From NCBI GenBank assembly GCA_003645915.1, contig QNDG01000094.1, positions 1-6,385 on the forward strand: DNA of 6,385 nt, read 5' to 3'. The notes below the pieces were generated by a model. The model was not told the origin of the DNA and did no database searches. It saw only the letters and a list, made by a program, of their open reading frames with translations. Below, in pieces: positions 1 to 6,385 of this stretch (position 1 is its first letter; each line of letters begins with the position of its first letter). The stretch is from Candidatus Zhuqueibacterota bacterium (lineage in GTDB: Bacteria; Zhuqueibacterota; QNDG01). A program made the position numbers and the translations under genes.

Positions 1-359
1 ATTTGCCAGGCACCGGCAGCGTCTCCATTTTTTTGACTTGCAACAGCCCAATCTGCCTGCGATAAAAAAATTCTCCGATATTTCGCATCTTTGGTTTCAA
101 TAAAATGCTGAACAGCAGCCATCCCGTAATTAAAAATGGATATTGGAAAATAAACCCAATCATCTTCATCATAGTCAAACACTAATATTACACCTTTGGA
201 ATCAAACTTGCCATTATAGTTAATTTTTGGCCTAAAATCAAAATAATAATTTAAGGGATAATCAATATTCAGTTTATCTGAAACACGATGCGGCAGATGG
301 AAATAATCTTCTTTATGTAACATCCTTCTGGTGTAATTTATTAATTTCTTTAATTTCAT
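1..359 (-). CDS. D-glucuronyl C5-epimerase-like protein, N-terminal part (cut by left window edge)
   Basis: I translated this from the start codon to the left edge: 119 residues are visible and the frame stays open. The start is an ATG that shares an ATGA with the stop of the preceding glycosyltransferase, with AAAGG six bases upstream. No signal peptide or membrane segment is visible; the N-terminus is basic (MKLKKLINYTRR). From about residue 56 the sequence reads like the start of the alpha/alpha-toroid part of D-glucuronyl C5-epimerase (GLCE_C-type) proteins: FDYDEDDWVYFPISIFNYG (61-79), then QHFIETKDAKY (84-94), an ADW at 102-104, and a GAW at 116-118. Family members epimerise glucuronic to iduronic acid in a polymer, and bacterial homologues occur in exopolysaccharide loci. 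The catalytic tyrosines known from animal enzymes lie in the missing C-terminal half, so activity cannot be judged. The family call rests on remembered motif resemblance. A related alpha/alpha-toroid protein, such as one linked to a polysaccharide lyase, is the main alternative. Confidence 0.66.
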   Translation of the reverse strand, partial: MKLKKLINYTRRMLHKEDYFHLPHRVSDKLNIDYPLNYYFDFRPKINYNGKFDSKGVILVFDYDEDDWVYFPISIFNYGMAAVQHFIETKDAKYRRIFLSQADWAVASQKNGDAAGAWQ

Positions 360-1450
360 TTACTGCCTTTGATAATTATATTATAAAGTTTATCCATCTC
401 TTCAGCATTATCATCCCATTTATAATTTTTCTTAATAAAATAGCGTCCTGCCTTACCCATTTTTCTTCTCAGCTCTCTGTCATCCGCTAATTTTATTATT
501 GCTTCTGCCAAAGCTTCAGGATCTCCTTTTTTTACAAGCAGTCCCGTTTTGTTATTAATAACAACCTCCGGCAGTCCGCATACATCCGAAGCAATTACAG
601 GCAGACCACATGCAGAAGCTTCAACTGCTGAAACGCCAAAAGTTTCCTGAAGAGAAGGCAGAATAAACATATCCATTTTATTAAGATATTCCGGAACGTT
701 TTTGTTACTGATATAGCCTGCAAACTCTACATTTTTTTCAATATTTAATGCTTTGCACTGTTTTTTTAATTTGCCCTCAAGGGAACCTTTACCTATAATC
801 AATAATTTTATATTCGGATTGGATCTGACTACAATGGAAAATGCTTTTATCAAAGTTTCATAACCGTAAACAGGCTCCAGATTTTTTACAATACCTGCAA
901 CTATTTCATCCCTTACTTCGTGCTGTTTTTCAGATTTGAATCTATGTAAGTCAACTCCAAAGGGGATTGTGTGCAAAGGTTTACTACTGGTAAGATATTT
1001 TTTAGTCTCCGCTGTCAACACTCGGCTTGTTGCTGTTACACAATCTGCTTTATTTAAAGAATATTTTAACAGATAACGATGAAATACCGAACGCCTCGGA
1101 AAATCAAAAATATCACTTCCCCAAACAGAAATAATGTACGGATGAAAATTTGATAATGCCCCGAAAAATCCATATGAAGATGCATAATGTGCATGAAGTA
1201 TGTCCGGCGAAATATCCCTGATCAATGCTTTGATTTTTTTAATATAAAAAAAATATCCGGCCTTTTGATAGGTTCTTGCAGACTGGGAAATTTTAACAGG
1301 AACATCCATTTTAATTAAATGGACTGAAGCCCCTTTAATATTATGCTTTAAAAATGTTATCAGGTGAACATCATATCCCCTTTTAACAAAAAAACCTGCC
1401 CATTTTTGAGTATGTACATTTCTGGCATCAGCGAGAAAACATATCTTCAT
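356..1450 (-). CDS. GT4-family glycosyltransferase (second of two)
   Basis: This is a 364-residue GT-B-fold retaining glycosyltransferase, the usual length for family GT4. It probably transfers a sugar from a nucleotide-sugar donor to a lipid-linked oligosaccharide on the cytoplasmic side of the membrane. The N-terminal acceptor domain opens with KICFLADARNVHTQKWA, in which the HTxKWA pattern recurs in exopolysaccharide GT4 enzymes, and carries HAHYASSYG (86-94) and WGSD (110-113). The C-terminal donor domain has a PFGVD linker (163-167), the strand LLIIGKGSLEGKL (216-228), and LPSLQETFGVSAVEASACG (264-282). The last contains the donor-binding E-x7-E pair, E269 and E277, followed by GLPVIASDVCGLPEVV. 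No membrane segment is evident. The ATG lies 11 bases after the previous gene's stop and lacks a clear Shine-Dalgarno, so it may depend on coupling. It overlaps the next start by four bases. Family is near certain; the sugar and linkage cannot be read from sequence. Confidence 0.95.
   Translation of the reverse strand: MKICFLADARNVHTQKWAGFFVKRGYDVHLITFLKHNIKGASVHLIKMDVPVKISQSARTYQKAGYFFYIKKIKALIRDISPDILHAHYASSYGFFGALSNFHPYIISVWGSDIFDFPRRSVFHRYLLKYSLNKADCVTATSRVLTAETKKYLTSSKPLHTIPFGVDLHRFKSEKQHEVRDEIVAGIVKNLEPVYGYETLIKAFSIVVRSNPNIKLLIIGKGSLEGKLKKQCKALNIEKNVEFAGYISNKNVPEYLNKMDMFILPSLQETFGVSAVEASACGLPVIASDVCGLPEVVINNKTGLLVKKGDPEALAEAIIKLADDRELRRKMGKAGRYFIKKNYKWDDNAEEMDKLYNIIIKGSK
366..370 (-). 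promoter_or_regulatory. Shine-Dalgarno for the epimerase-like gene
   Basis: On the minus strand AAAGG lies six bases upstream of the ATG at 359. It sits inside the last codons of the glycosyltransferase gene and supports the ATGA-overlap start. It is one of only two convincing ribosome binding sites in the window. Confidence 0.6.
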
Positions 1451-1461
1451 ATCACAAGGTC

Positions 1462-2544
1462 TTATTTTATTGATTCAAGAATTTTAATAAATTCTTCTTC
1501 CACATTCTCTTCACTGTTCGCATTTCCTGAAAATTTAGCAGCATTTATACTCATTCTTTGCCTTTCACCTGGATTTTCTATCATAAAATCAATTGCTTTT
1601 GCAATGGCTCCGGAATTTTCAGGTGGAACGAGCATCCCGTTGATTTTATCCTTAACAATATAAGGCAGAGCAGATACATTTGTCACAATCACCGGAAGGC
1701 CGTATTTCATTGCTTCAACCACAGACATACCATACCCTTCGTGCAGAGAGGGAAGAACAAAAAAATCTGCCTTCAAATACTGCTTATGCAATTCTTTTTC
1801 TGAAAGCGGGCCTAAAAACGACACAAACTCACTTAATTGATTTTCCTTGATATATTTATTTAGCATTTTTACATAATCAGTATCAAAAGTCAGATCTCCG
1901 GCAATATTAAGATGATAATCTTTGTTTCTAAGATAATTTAACGATTCTACTAAATAAATTATACCTTTTCTTTTCTGAACTGTTCCAACAAAAAGTATTT
2001 CCACTTTTTTATTATTTTTTATTTCCGGGAGTTTGTGATCATTCATTCCGGCACTTATCGGAGGACTGATAATATTTACAGATTTGCCTGTTTTTGATAT
2101 CTCTTTTATGCTTTTCAAAGTATAAAAGCTTGGTACTATTATAGAATCACAGCATGAAATAAATATTTTTTCAATAATTCTGTCAGCCGCCCTGAACAAA
2201 ACTGTTTTTCTCTGCCCCCATGTTAAGTGATGAACCGTACCAAGAATTCGATTATTTGTAAACATTTTAACAAACATAAGAAATAAAAATACCCGTGAGT
2301 GCAGTCTGCTGTCAATTAATATTATACTATCGCGGAAATTGAACAATTTTACAACATACCATATATTATATAATACTATATTACCTTTCATTATAACCGG
2401 AATATCTGTATCAGTTATAACTGCAACCCAATACTGCCTTTTCTTTAAAATATTAACGAGAAGAAAATTATACTTTTCACCACCGGATCTGGGCTCCCCA
2501 AAATGGTTTCCGATAAAAATTATTCTGTGTCTACTCTTAATCAT
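1462..2544 (-). CDS. GT4-family glycosyltransferase (first of two)
   Basis: With the start chosen here this is a 360-residue GT-B-fold GT4 glycosyltransferase. It begins directly at the first Rossmann strand (RIIFIGNHFGEPRSGGEKYN, 7-26), where the SGGE loop is typical of the acceptor domain. The donor domain begins with VEILFVGTVQKRKG (181-194); the basic residues after VGT usually contact the donor phosphates. AGDLTFD follows, then LPSLHEGYGMSVVEAMKYG (264-282), which holds the E-x7-E pair E269 and E277, and GLPVIVTNVSALPYIV. The ATG at 2544 is preferred because AAAGAG sits seven bases upstream and because it leaves no extra tail ahead of the first strand. An upstream ATG at 2568 and a TTG at 2571 are in frame and would add 8 or 9 residues inside the preceding gene. 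The chosen start overlaps the polymerase gene by eight bases. It is clearly diverged from the neighbouring GT4, so it probably adds a different sugar or linkage. Specificity is unknown. Confidence 0.94.
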   Translation of the reverse strand: MIKSRHRIIFIGNHFGEPRSGGEKYNFLLVNILKKRQYWVAVITDTDIPVIMKGNIVLYNIWYVVKLFNFRDSIILIDSRLHSRVFLFLMFVKMFTNNRILGTVHHLTWGQRKTVLFRAADRIIEKIFISCCDSIIVPSFYTLKSIKEISKTGKSVNIISPPISAGMNDHKLPEIKNNKKVEILFVGTVQKRKGIIYLVESLNYLRNKDYHLNIAGDLTFDTDYVKMLNKYIKENQLSEFVSFLGPLSEKELHKQYLKADFFVLPSLHEGYGMSVVEAMKYGLPVIVTNVSALPYIVKDKINGMLVPPENSGAIAKAIDFMIENPGERQRMSINAAKFSGNANSEENVEEEFIKILESIK

Positions 2545-3925
2545 ACAAAATCTCTTTGCCTGCAGCATCAATCCTGGTCAGCACAACCATAAGTATAATA
2601 AAATATATCCCATCATCTAATCTGCCTGACCCTATAATCATACCGCTCTCAAAAAACCCTCTTGCAACTAATCCGGACAACACTGATAAAGCACACAGAA
2701 TAGCAGATCTGGTTCTATCATCTTTACTATTTCTGTAAATAATAATGCCGCGTATAATTAAAATTAAAAGTAATACATATATACTTATACCTGCTATTAA
2801 GCCGATTTCAGATGATATGGTGAGAAACAAATTATGCGCTGCACCGGAAACACTTTTTGCCCTGGCCAATTCTGCAAAGTAATTATTTGGCATTATATAC
2901 TTATACTTAATTATCTCAAAAGTTGCAGGCCCTGATCCGAAAACCGGATCTTTTTTAATTATTGCTACTGCAGCTTTCCAAAGCCATTCTCTGCCTGTTA
3001 ATCCATTTGCCAGCCGAAGTAAATTTATCAGGAACTTTGCAATAAACGGCAGCGATGCTACAAAAAGAGCTGATCCTGCAATAAGTATTATCCTGCCAAG
3101 TTTAAATGATAAAAACAGTACTGTAAACGAAACAAAAACACTCAACATTGCTGATCTTGAATCGGTCAGCAGAATTACATACAAAAACATCAACAAAACC
3201 ACAATAAGAACAATTCTCTTTGACCTGTCTATAACAGTCTCTGATTTCATACTCAGAACCCTGCTCAATACAACCGGAGCTGCTACGATAAACGGCATTG
3301 CAAAATTATTAGGATTTGAATAAAATGATGCCAGTCTGTCTTTTAACAAATCTGTAGTAATAATACTGCTTAATTTAAATGACAGGATGTCAGGCAAAGC
3401 AAGTAAAAAAACAATAACTGAACTTAAAATAAGAACATCTAATAAATATCGTATTCTTTCAAATTTATTTGCAAAATCATACAGAGCAAAAAAAACAAGA
3501 AAATACATAACATATCTGCCGGACTCCGTTAAACTGCTGCTTACATTAACAGACTGAATTGAAGAAAGAATACTTGAAAACAGAAATATAAAAACCGAAA
3601 CAATTACAAATTTGGGTACAGGAACAAATTGGAAGCCCCTGTTTACAAATCGAAAAAGGAAATAAACAATAAAGCAAAGTGTTATAAATAGCAGCAAAGC
3701 ATCATAAATATCTGCTGTAAAAACAGGCAATATTGGTATTGCTAAAATGAAAGCATATATAATATAATCTGATTTTAGAATAAACAAGAAAAGCCCTGCT
3801 ATTGCGACAATTGCAAAAGGCAACACAAAAATCCCGTATAAGCCAGCTATAAAAACAAGAGCCAGCACAATAAATAATGTTGCTGAAAACACAACCATAT
3901 GATCCGGAGCGTATATTGTCTTCAT
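2537..3925 (-). CDS. O-antigen ligase/polymerase-family membrane protein, probable Wzy repeat-unit polymerase
   Basis: This 462-residue inner-membrane protein is very hydrophobic, with roughly twelve predicted spans. It has the hallmarks of the O-antigen ligase/Wzy superfamily (Wzy_C-type). SNPNNFAM lies at 203-210 and TDSRSA at 254-259, in the family's xSRxxx position. A long extracytoplasmic loop (about 299-363) contains GREWLW (311-316) and GSGPATF (330-336). The loop ends in AHNLFLTISSEIGL (363-376), whose H-N and E are the conserved residues of the family's catalytic loop. Members join undecaprenyl-linked glycans either to one another (Wzy) or to an acceptor such as lipid A-core (WaaL). 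Sequence motifs do not separate the two. The neighbours, a Wzz-type protein and a flippase upstream and glycosyltransferases downstream, favour the polymerase role. The ATG follows the flippase stop by one base and has no clear Shine-Dalgarno, pointing to translational coupling. The product ends in a short soluble tail (RIDAAGKEILYD). Confidence 0.9.
   Translation of the reverse strand: MKTIYAPDHMVVFSATLFIVLALVFIAGLYGIFVLPFAIVAIAGLFLFILKSDYIIYAFILAIPILPVFTADIYDALLLFITLCFIVYFLFRFVNRGFQFVPVPKFVIVSVFIFLFSSILSSIQSVNVSSSLTESGRYVMYFLVFFALYDFANKFERIRYLLDVLILSSVIVFLLALPDILSFKLSSIITTDLLKDRLASFYSNPNNFAMPFIVAAPVVLSRVLSMKSETVIDRSKRIVLIVVLLMFLYVILLTDSRSAMLSVFVSFTVLFLSFKLGRIILIAGSALFVASLPFIAKFLINLLRLANGLTGREWLWKAAVAIIKKDPVFGSGPATFEIIKYKYIMPNNYFAELARAKSVSGAAHNLFLTISSEIGLIAGISIYVLLLILIIRGIIIYRNSKDDRTRSAILCALSVLSGLVARGFFESGMIIGSGRLDDGIYFIILMVVLTRIDAAGKEILYD
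2552..2557 (-). promoter_or_regulatory. Shine-Dalgarno deciding the start of the first GT4 gene
   Basis: On the minus strand AAAGAG lies seven bases upstream of the ATG at 2544, within the final codons of the polymerase gene. It favours this ATG over the in-frame ATG at 2568, where an AGGA sits only three bases from the start codon. Confidence 0.5.
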
Positions 3926-3926
3926 T

Positions 3927-5453
3927 TTATCTGTTTTTCACAAAACGTGTTAAAAAATATTTTCTTATATCTTCAAGATTAAAAAGGAGAATAAAAACAA
4001 TAATCAAAAATGCCGATAAAAACAATTCTGAAATTGTTTTAAAAATTAACCTTTCTTCAAATAATAAAACGCTTACATAACCTGACAACAGTATTGAAAT
4101 AACTGTTATTAAAGACATAATAAATAAATTGCCGGCATGTACTTTGAAATTCAGATAAATTTTCTTTCTCTCTAACATAAAAATCAGCAATGATAAATTA
4201 ATAAAAATCGATATTGATGTTGCCACTGCTAATCCGTTGTATGAAAACTTCGGTACCAGTATATATGATGAAATTATTTTCACTGCAATGGCAATTGAAG
4301 TTGACACTAAGATAATAATTTTATTTCCCAATGAATAATGGATTCTGACAACTATTGCATGAAGCACAAATGCAATCAGACCAAAACTCAGGAACATCAG
4401 AATATTTGAGGTCATGAAAGAAGCATTAACATCAAAGGCTCCTCTTTGAAAAACAACTGATACCAGATCCTTTGAGAAAAATATAAAAACCCCTATAATC
4501 GGGACCGTAATTATAATTATAATATTGATTGTTTTCTCAATTAACAAATGAAGCTGGTCAAACTTATTATCAGCAACATATTCCGATAATGTCGGGAATA
4601 TAGCTGAACCCACTGTTATCCCCAGTGCTGCAATAGGTATCTGAAAAAGTGTGTTAGCATAATTTATCGAAGAGATACTTCCTTCAGGCAGTGCAGAATA
4701 AAACATCCTGTCAACAACCACATAAAGCTGCCCCAAAATTTCAATCAAAAGTATAACAAACAGTACTTGAAATGCATTAATTAAAGCCGGCTGTGTTAAA
4801 GAAAAACTGATTTTCAAACCAATCTTTTTTTCTACTAATATAAAAACAATAAAAGCCTGAATAAAATATCCTGCTACTAACCCGACAGCAATAGCTTTAA
4901 CCTTTATGGTTCCTGAAAATAAAACAATACTTAGAATAATTATAATATTTAATACTATGGGGGCATACGCCGGGACAAGAAAGTGCTTATTTGCATTTAA
5001 TACACTTTTAAATAAAGAAAACACTCCCCCGAAAAATACAACTGATGCAGTCATTCTTAGAATATTCACTACCAGTTCTTTATCCCCTGCAGAAAGATCC
5101 GGCACAAAAAGTGCAATTACTTTGGGGGCAAAAAGAAACAACAAAAATGATATCAGAAATATAAAACTTACCCAGTATGTAAAAAACCCGCACAAAAAAT
5201 TCCATGCCCCCTTTGACCCCTTCTCCGCTTTTTCTTTCAAATATGCAGGAATAAAAGTATTCGGAATTGTGTATAGCAAAGTACTTATTAATACAATCGG
5301 GAATGTAACTGCAATAAGGTACAAATCATATGAAGAAGTAGCGCCGTAAAATTTTGCAATAATTACTTCTCTTATAAACCCCAGCATTCTGCTGATTAAC
5401 GCAGCAGAAGACATAATAACAGAAGCTCTTACAATGGATTGTTTTGATAACAT
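3927..5453 (-). CDS. MurJ/MviN-fold flippase, probable Wzx-type exporter of lipid-linked repeat units
   Basis: This is a 508-residue multispanning inner-membrane protein of the MOP superfamily, close to the usual MurJ length, with about fourteen hydrophobic segments. The N-terminus carries the MurJ/MviN signature: SRMLGFIREVIIAKFYGA (21-38), then D43 and FIPAYLKEKAEKG. A later LPEGSISSINYANTLFQIP (255-273) followed by ALGITVGSAIFPTLSEY matches the MurJ TM8 region. MurJ flips lipid II. Its position between a Wzz-type gene and a polymerase gene instead suggests flipping of polysaccharide repeat units. By motif alignment from memory, R22, R28 and D43 match E. coli MurJ R18, R24 and D39, but Ile56 stands at R52 and Thr268 at R270. 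The ATG at 5453 is chosen as the first ATG, 18 bases after the preceding stop. TTG codons at 5462 and 5471 would add 3 or 6 residues. None has a recognisable Shine-Dalgarno. The fold is secure; the substrate is inferred. Confidence 0.9.
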   Translation of the reverse strand: MLSKQSIVRASVIMSSAALISRMLGFIREVIIAKFYGATSSYDLYLIAVTFPIVLISTLLYTIPNTFIPAYLKEKAEKGSKGAWNFLCGFFTYWVSFIFLISFLLFLFAPKVIALFVPDLSAGDKELVVNILRMTASVVFFGGVFSLFKSVLNANKHFLVPAYAPIVLNIIIILSIVLFSGTIKVKAIAVGLVAGYFIQAFIVFILVEKKIGLKISFSLTQPALINAFQVLFVILLIEILGQLYVVVDRMFYSALPEGSISSINYANTLFQIPIAALGITVGSAIFPTLSEYVADNKFDQLHLLIEKTINIIIIITVPIIGVFIFFSKDLVSVVFQRGAFDVNASFMTSNILMFLSFGLIAFVLHAIVVRIHYSLGNKIIILVSTSIAIAVKIISSYILVPKFSYNGLAVATSISIFINLSLLIFMLERKKIYLNFKVHAGNLFIMSLITVISILLSGYVSVLLFEERLIFKTISELFLSAFLIIVFILLFNLEDIRKYFLTRFVKNR

Positions 5454-5471
5454 ATTTAGCAAATTAAACAA

Positions 5472-6385
5472 TTAATTGTTTTTATTTTTCAATAACATAA
5501 AAAGTGAGTTTATTTTTTGATATACCTCCGTATTTTTTTCTCTGATTTCAATATATTTTTCAAACATTACTGCATAAAAAAACAAAATTGAAAAACTTAA
5601 TATCCCCGCAAAAATAACCAGCAATGCCCTTTTAGGTTTGGCCTTTTCAATTGGCAAAACCGCCTCATCAAGAACCTGAATTGTAGGAGTGTCCTTTACT
5701 TCCTGTATTTTTGCCTGTTCGTACTGAGGAAGAAGAAATTCCTGTATTGTCTCCTGTATTTTTACTGCCCTGTATAGACGGGCATATTTTAAAGCAAGAT
5801 CCGGCAGACTGTTCAGGGGCAGAAAAATATCATCTTTTTTATCTGATGATACCTCTTTTCTCTGTCTTCTGTTCATCTCGTTAAATTTACTTTTCAGGGC
5901 ATTAATTTCATTTTTCAGGCTTATAACTTCAAAGTTAGAGGCGCCGGCATACTGCTCTACTATCTTTAACTCAATTTCCTTTGCTACAATCTGTCCTTCA
6001 ATCCCTGCTGCAGCGGAAATAGTTGCTGTTATCTGTTCGGGAAGTGCAATAGCACCATATTTATCCTGAAAATCCTTTAACGCATTTTCCGCGCTGTGTA
6101 AATCGTCAATATTCTGCAAATATCTTTTTTCAATAAACAATCTTGTGTTTCTGGCTTTATCAGCTTTGAATTGAATATTCCTTATATCAAGATTTTTTAC
6201 AATATAATCCGTAATGTCTCTTGACAGTTTTCGCGCCTCATTATCTTTAACTTTTGACGGAAAATACGGAGTCTTTGCATAAACTGAAATTGTAATTGTT
6301 CCATCTTCGTTAATCTCTGCAGAAACCCTGCGTCTTAGAATTTTTATTGCCTTTTCAATGTTTTTGGCTTTGTATCTCTTTATAA
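5472..6385 (-). CDS. Wzz/GumC-type chain-length determinant (polysaccharide co-polymerase), C-terminal part, cut by right window edge
   Basis: The frame is open from the right edge, giving 303 residues and the true C-terminus; the start lies outside. The visible part begins in the Wzz domain (IKILRRRVSAEINEDGTITISVYA). A segment KVKDNEARKLSRDITDYIV occupies the place of the usual interacting helix. The long helical, coiled-coil-prone arm begins with RLFIEKRYLQNIDDLHSAENAL (80-101), matching the family's pattern of an FLE-type helix followed by L-x-x-AE-x-AL-x-x-F. Near the end are VLDEAVLP and a basic, proline-containing PIEKAKPKR (244-252), directly before the second membrane helix (about 253-272). 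About 31 cytoplasmic residues follow. There is no Walker kinase domain and no tyrosine cluster in the tail, so it is not fused to a BY-kinase. Such proteins form periplasmic oligomers anchored in the inner membrane and set polymer length with Wzy. The stop lies just before the flippase gene. Whether it serves O-antigen or exopolysaccharide is open. Confidence 0.9.
   Translation of the reverse strand, partial: IKRYKAKNIEKAIKILRRRVSAEINEDGTITISVYAKTPYFPSKVKDNEARKLSRDITDYIVKNLDIRNIQFKADKARNTRLFIEKRYLQNIDDLHSAENALKDFQDKYGAIALPEQITATISAAAGIEGQIVAKEIELKIVEQYAGASNFEVISLKNEINALKSKFNEMNRRQRKEVSSDKKDDIFLPLNSLPDLALKYARLYRAVKIQETIQEFLLPQYEQAKIQEVKDTPTIQVLDEAVLPIEKAKPKRALLVIFAGILSFSILFFYAVMFEKYIEIREKNTEVYQKINSLFMLLKNKNN

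Noticed and set aside
1451..1461. Possible promoter or terminator in the gap between the two glycosyltransferase genes
   Set aside because: The gap is only 11 bases, with no hairpin and no promoter-like pair of boxes. It is an ordinary intra-operon junction.
1364..1663. Plus-strand open frame of 99 codons
   Set aside because: It lies across two well-supported minus-strand glycosyltransferase genes, has no recognisable motif, and its composition is that expected from an antisense frame in AT-rich coding DNA.
3877..4080. Plus-strand open frame of 67 codons spanning the flippase/polymerase junction
   Set aside because: It is low-complexity, Lys- and Ser-rich, lies opposite two real genes, and shows no independent support.
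4906..5349. Plus-strand open frame of 147 codons
   Set aside because: It is wholly antisense to the flippase gene. The predicted peptide has no family resemblance, and the flippase frame has clear MurJ motifs on both sides and through this stretch.
5472..6140. Treating the Wzz-type gene as a complete 222-aa protein starting at 6140
   Set aside because: The codon at 6140 is TTG in the middle of a frame that stays open to the right edge. The 81 residues upstream clearly continue the Wzz domain, so the gene is partial rather than short.

Overview
The window is one stretch of a polysaccharide biosynthesis and export locus. All six genes lie on the minus strand and read from the right edge to the left. 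No credible gene lies on the plus strand, and there is no intergenic space worth the name. By eye the DNA is AT-rich, at roughly one-third G+C. Shine-Dalgarno sequences are weak or absent at several starts. Together with a Wzz-type chain-length protein, this suggests a Gram-negative-type (diderm) bacterium from an AT-rich lineage. Nothing here fixes the phylum.

In transcription order, the right-hand block is the assembly machinery. It holds the C-terminal 303 residues of a Wzz/GumC-type chain-length (co-polymerase) protein, cut by the right edge and without a kinase domain. A MurJ/MviN-fold flippase of about 508 aa follows and probably acts as the Wzx of the pathway. Next is an O-antigen ligase/polymerase-type multispanning protein of 462 aa, probably Wzy. 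The left-hand block is sugar chemistry: two GT4 retaining glycosyltransferases (360 and 364 aa), then the first 119 residues of a protein resembling D-glucuronyl C5-epimerase, cut by the left edge.

The genes are packed as a translationally coupled operon. The junctions are 0 or 18 nt (depending on the flippase start), 1 nt, an 8-nt overlap, 11 nt, and a 4-nt ATGA overlap. The simplest model is a Wzx/Wzy-dependent pathway. The glycosyltransferases extend a lipid-linked repeat unit on the cytoplasmic face, the MurJ-like protein flips it, the Wzy-like protein polymerises it, and the Wzz-like protein sets chain length. The epimerase-like protein may convert a uronic acid in the chain. No initiating sugar transferase, outer-membrane exporter or precursor-sugar gene is visible; they would lie outside the window.

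I see no RNA gene, mobile element, CRISPR array, promoter or terminator. The points most worth a second look are the flippase, which keeps the MurJ N-terminal signature but lacks arginines reported as important for lipid II transport, and the C5-epimerase-like gene at the end of the operon.
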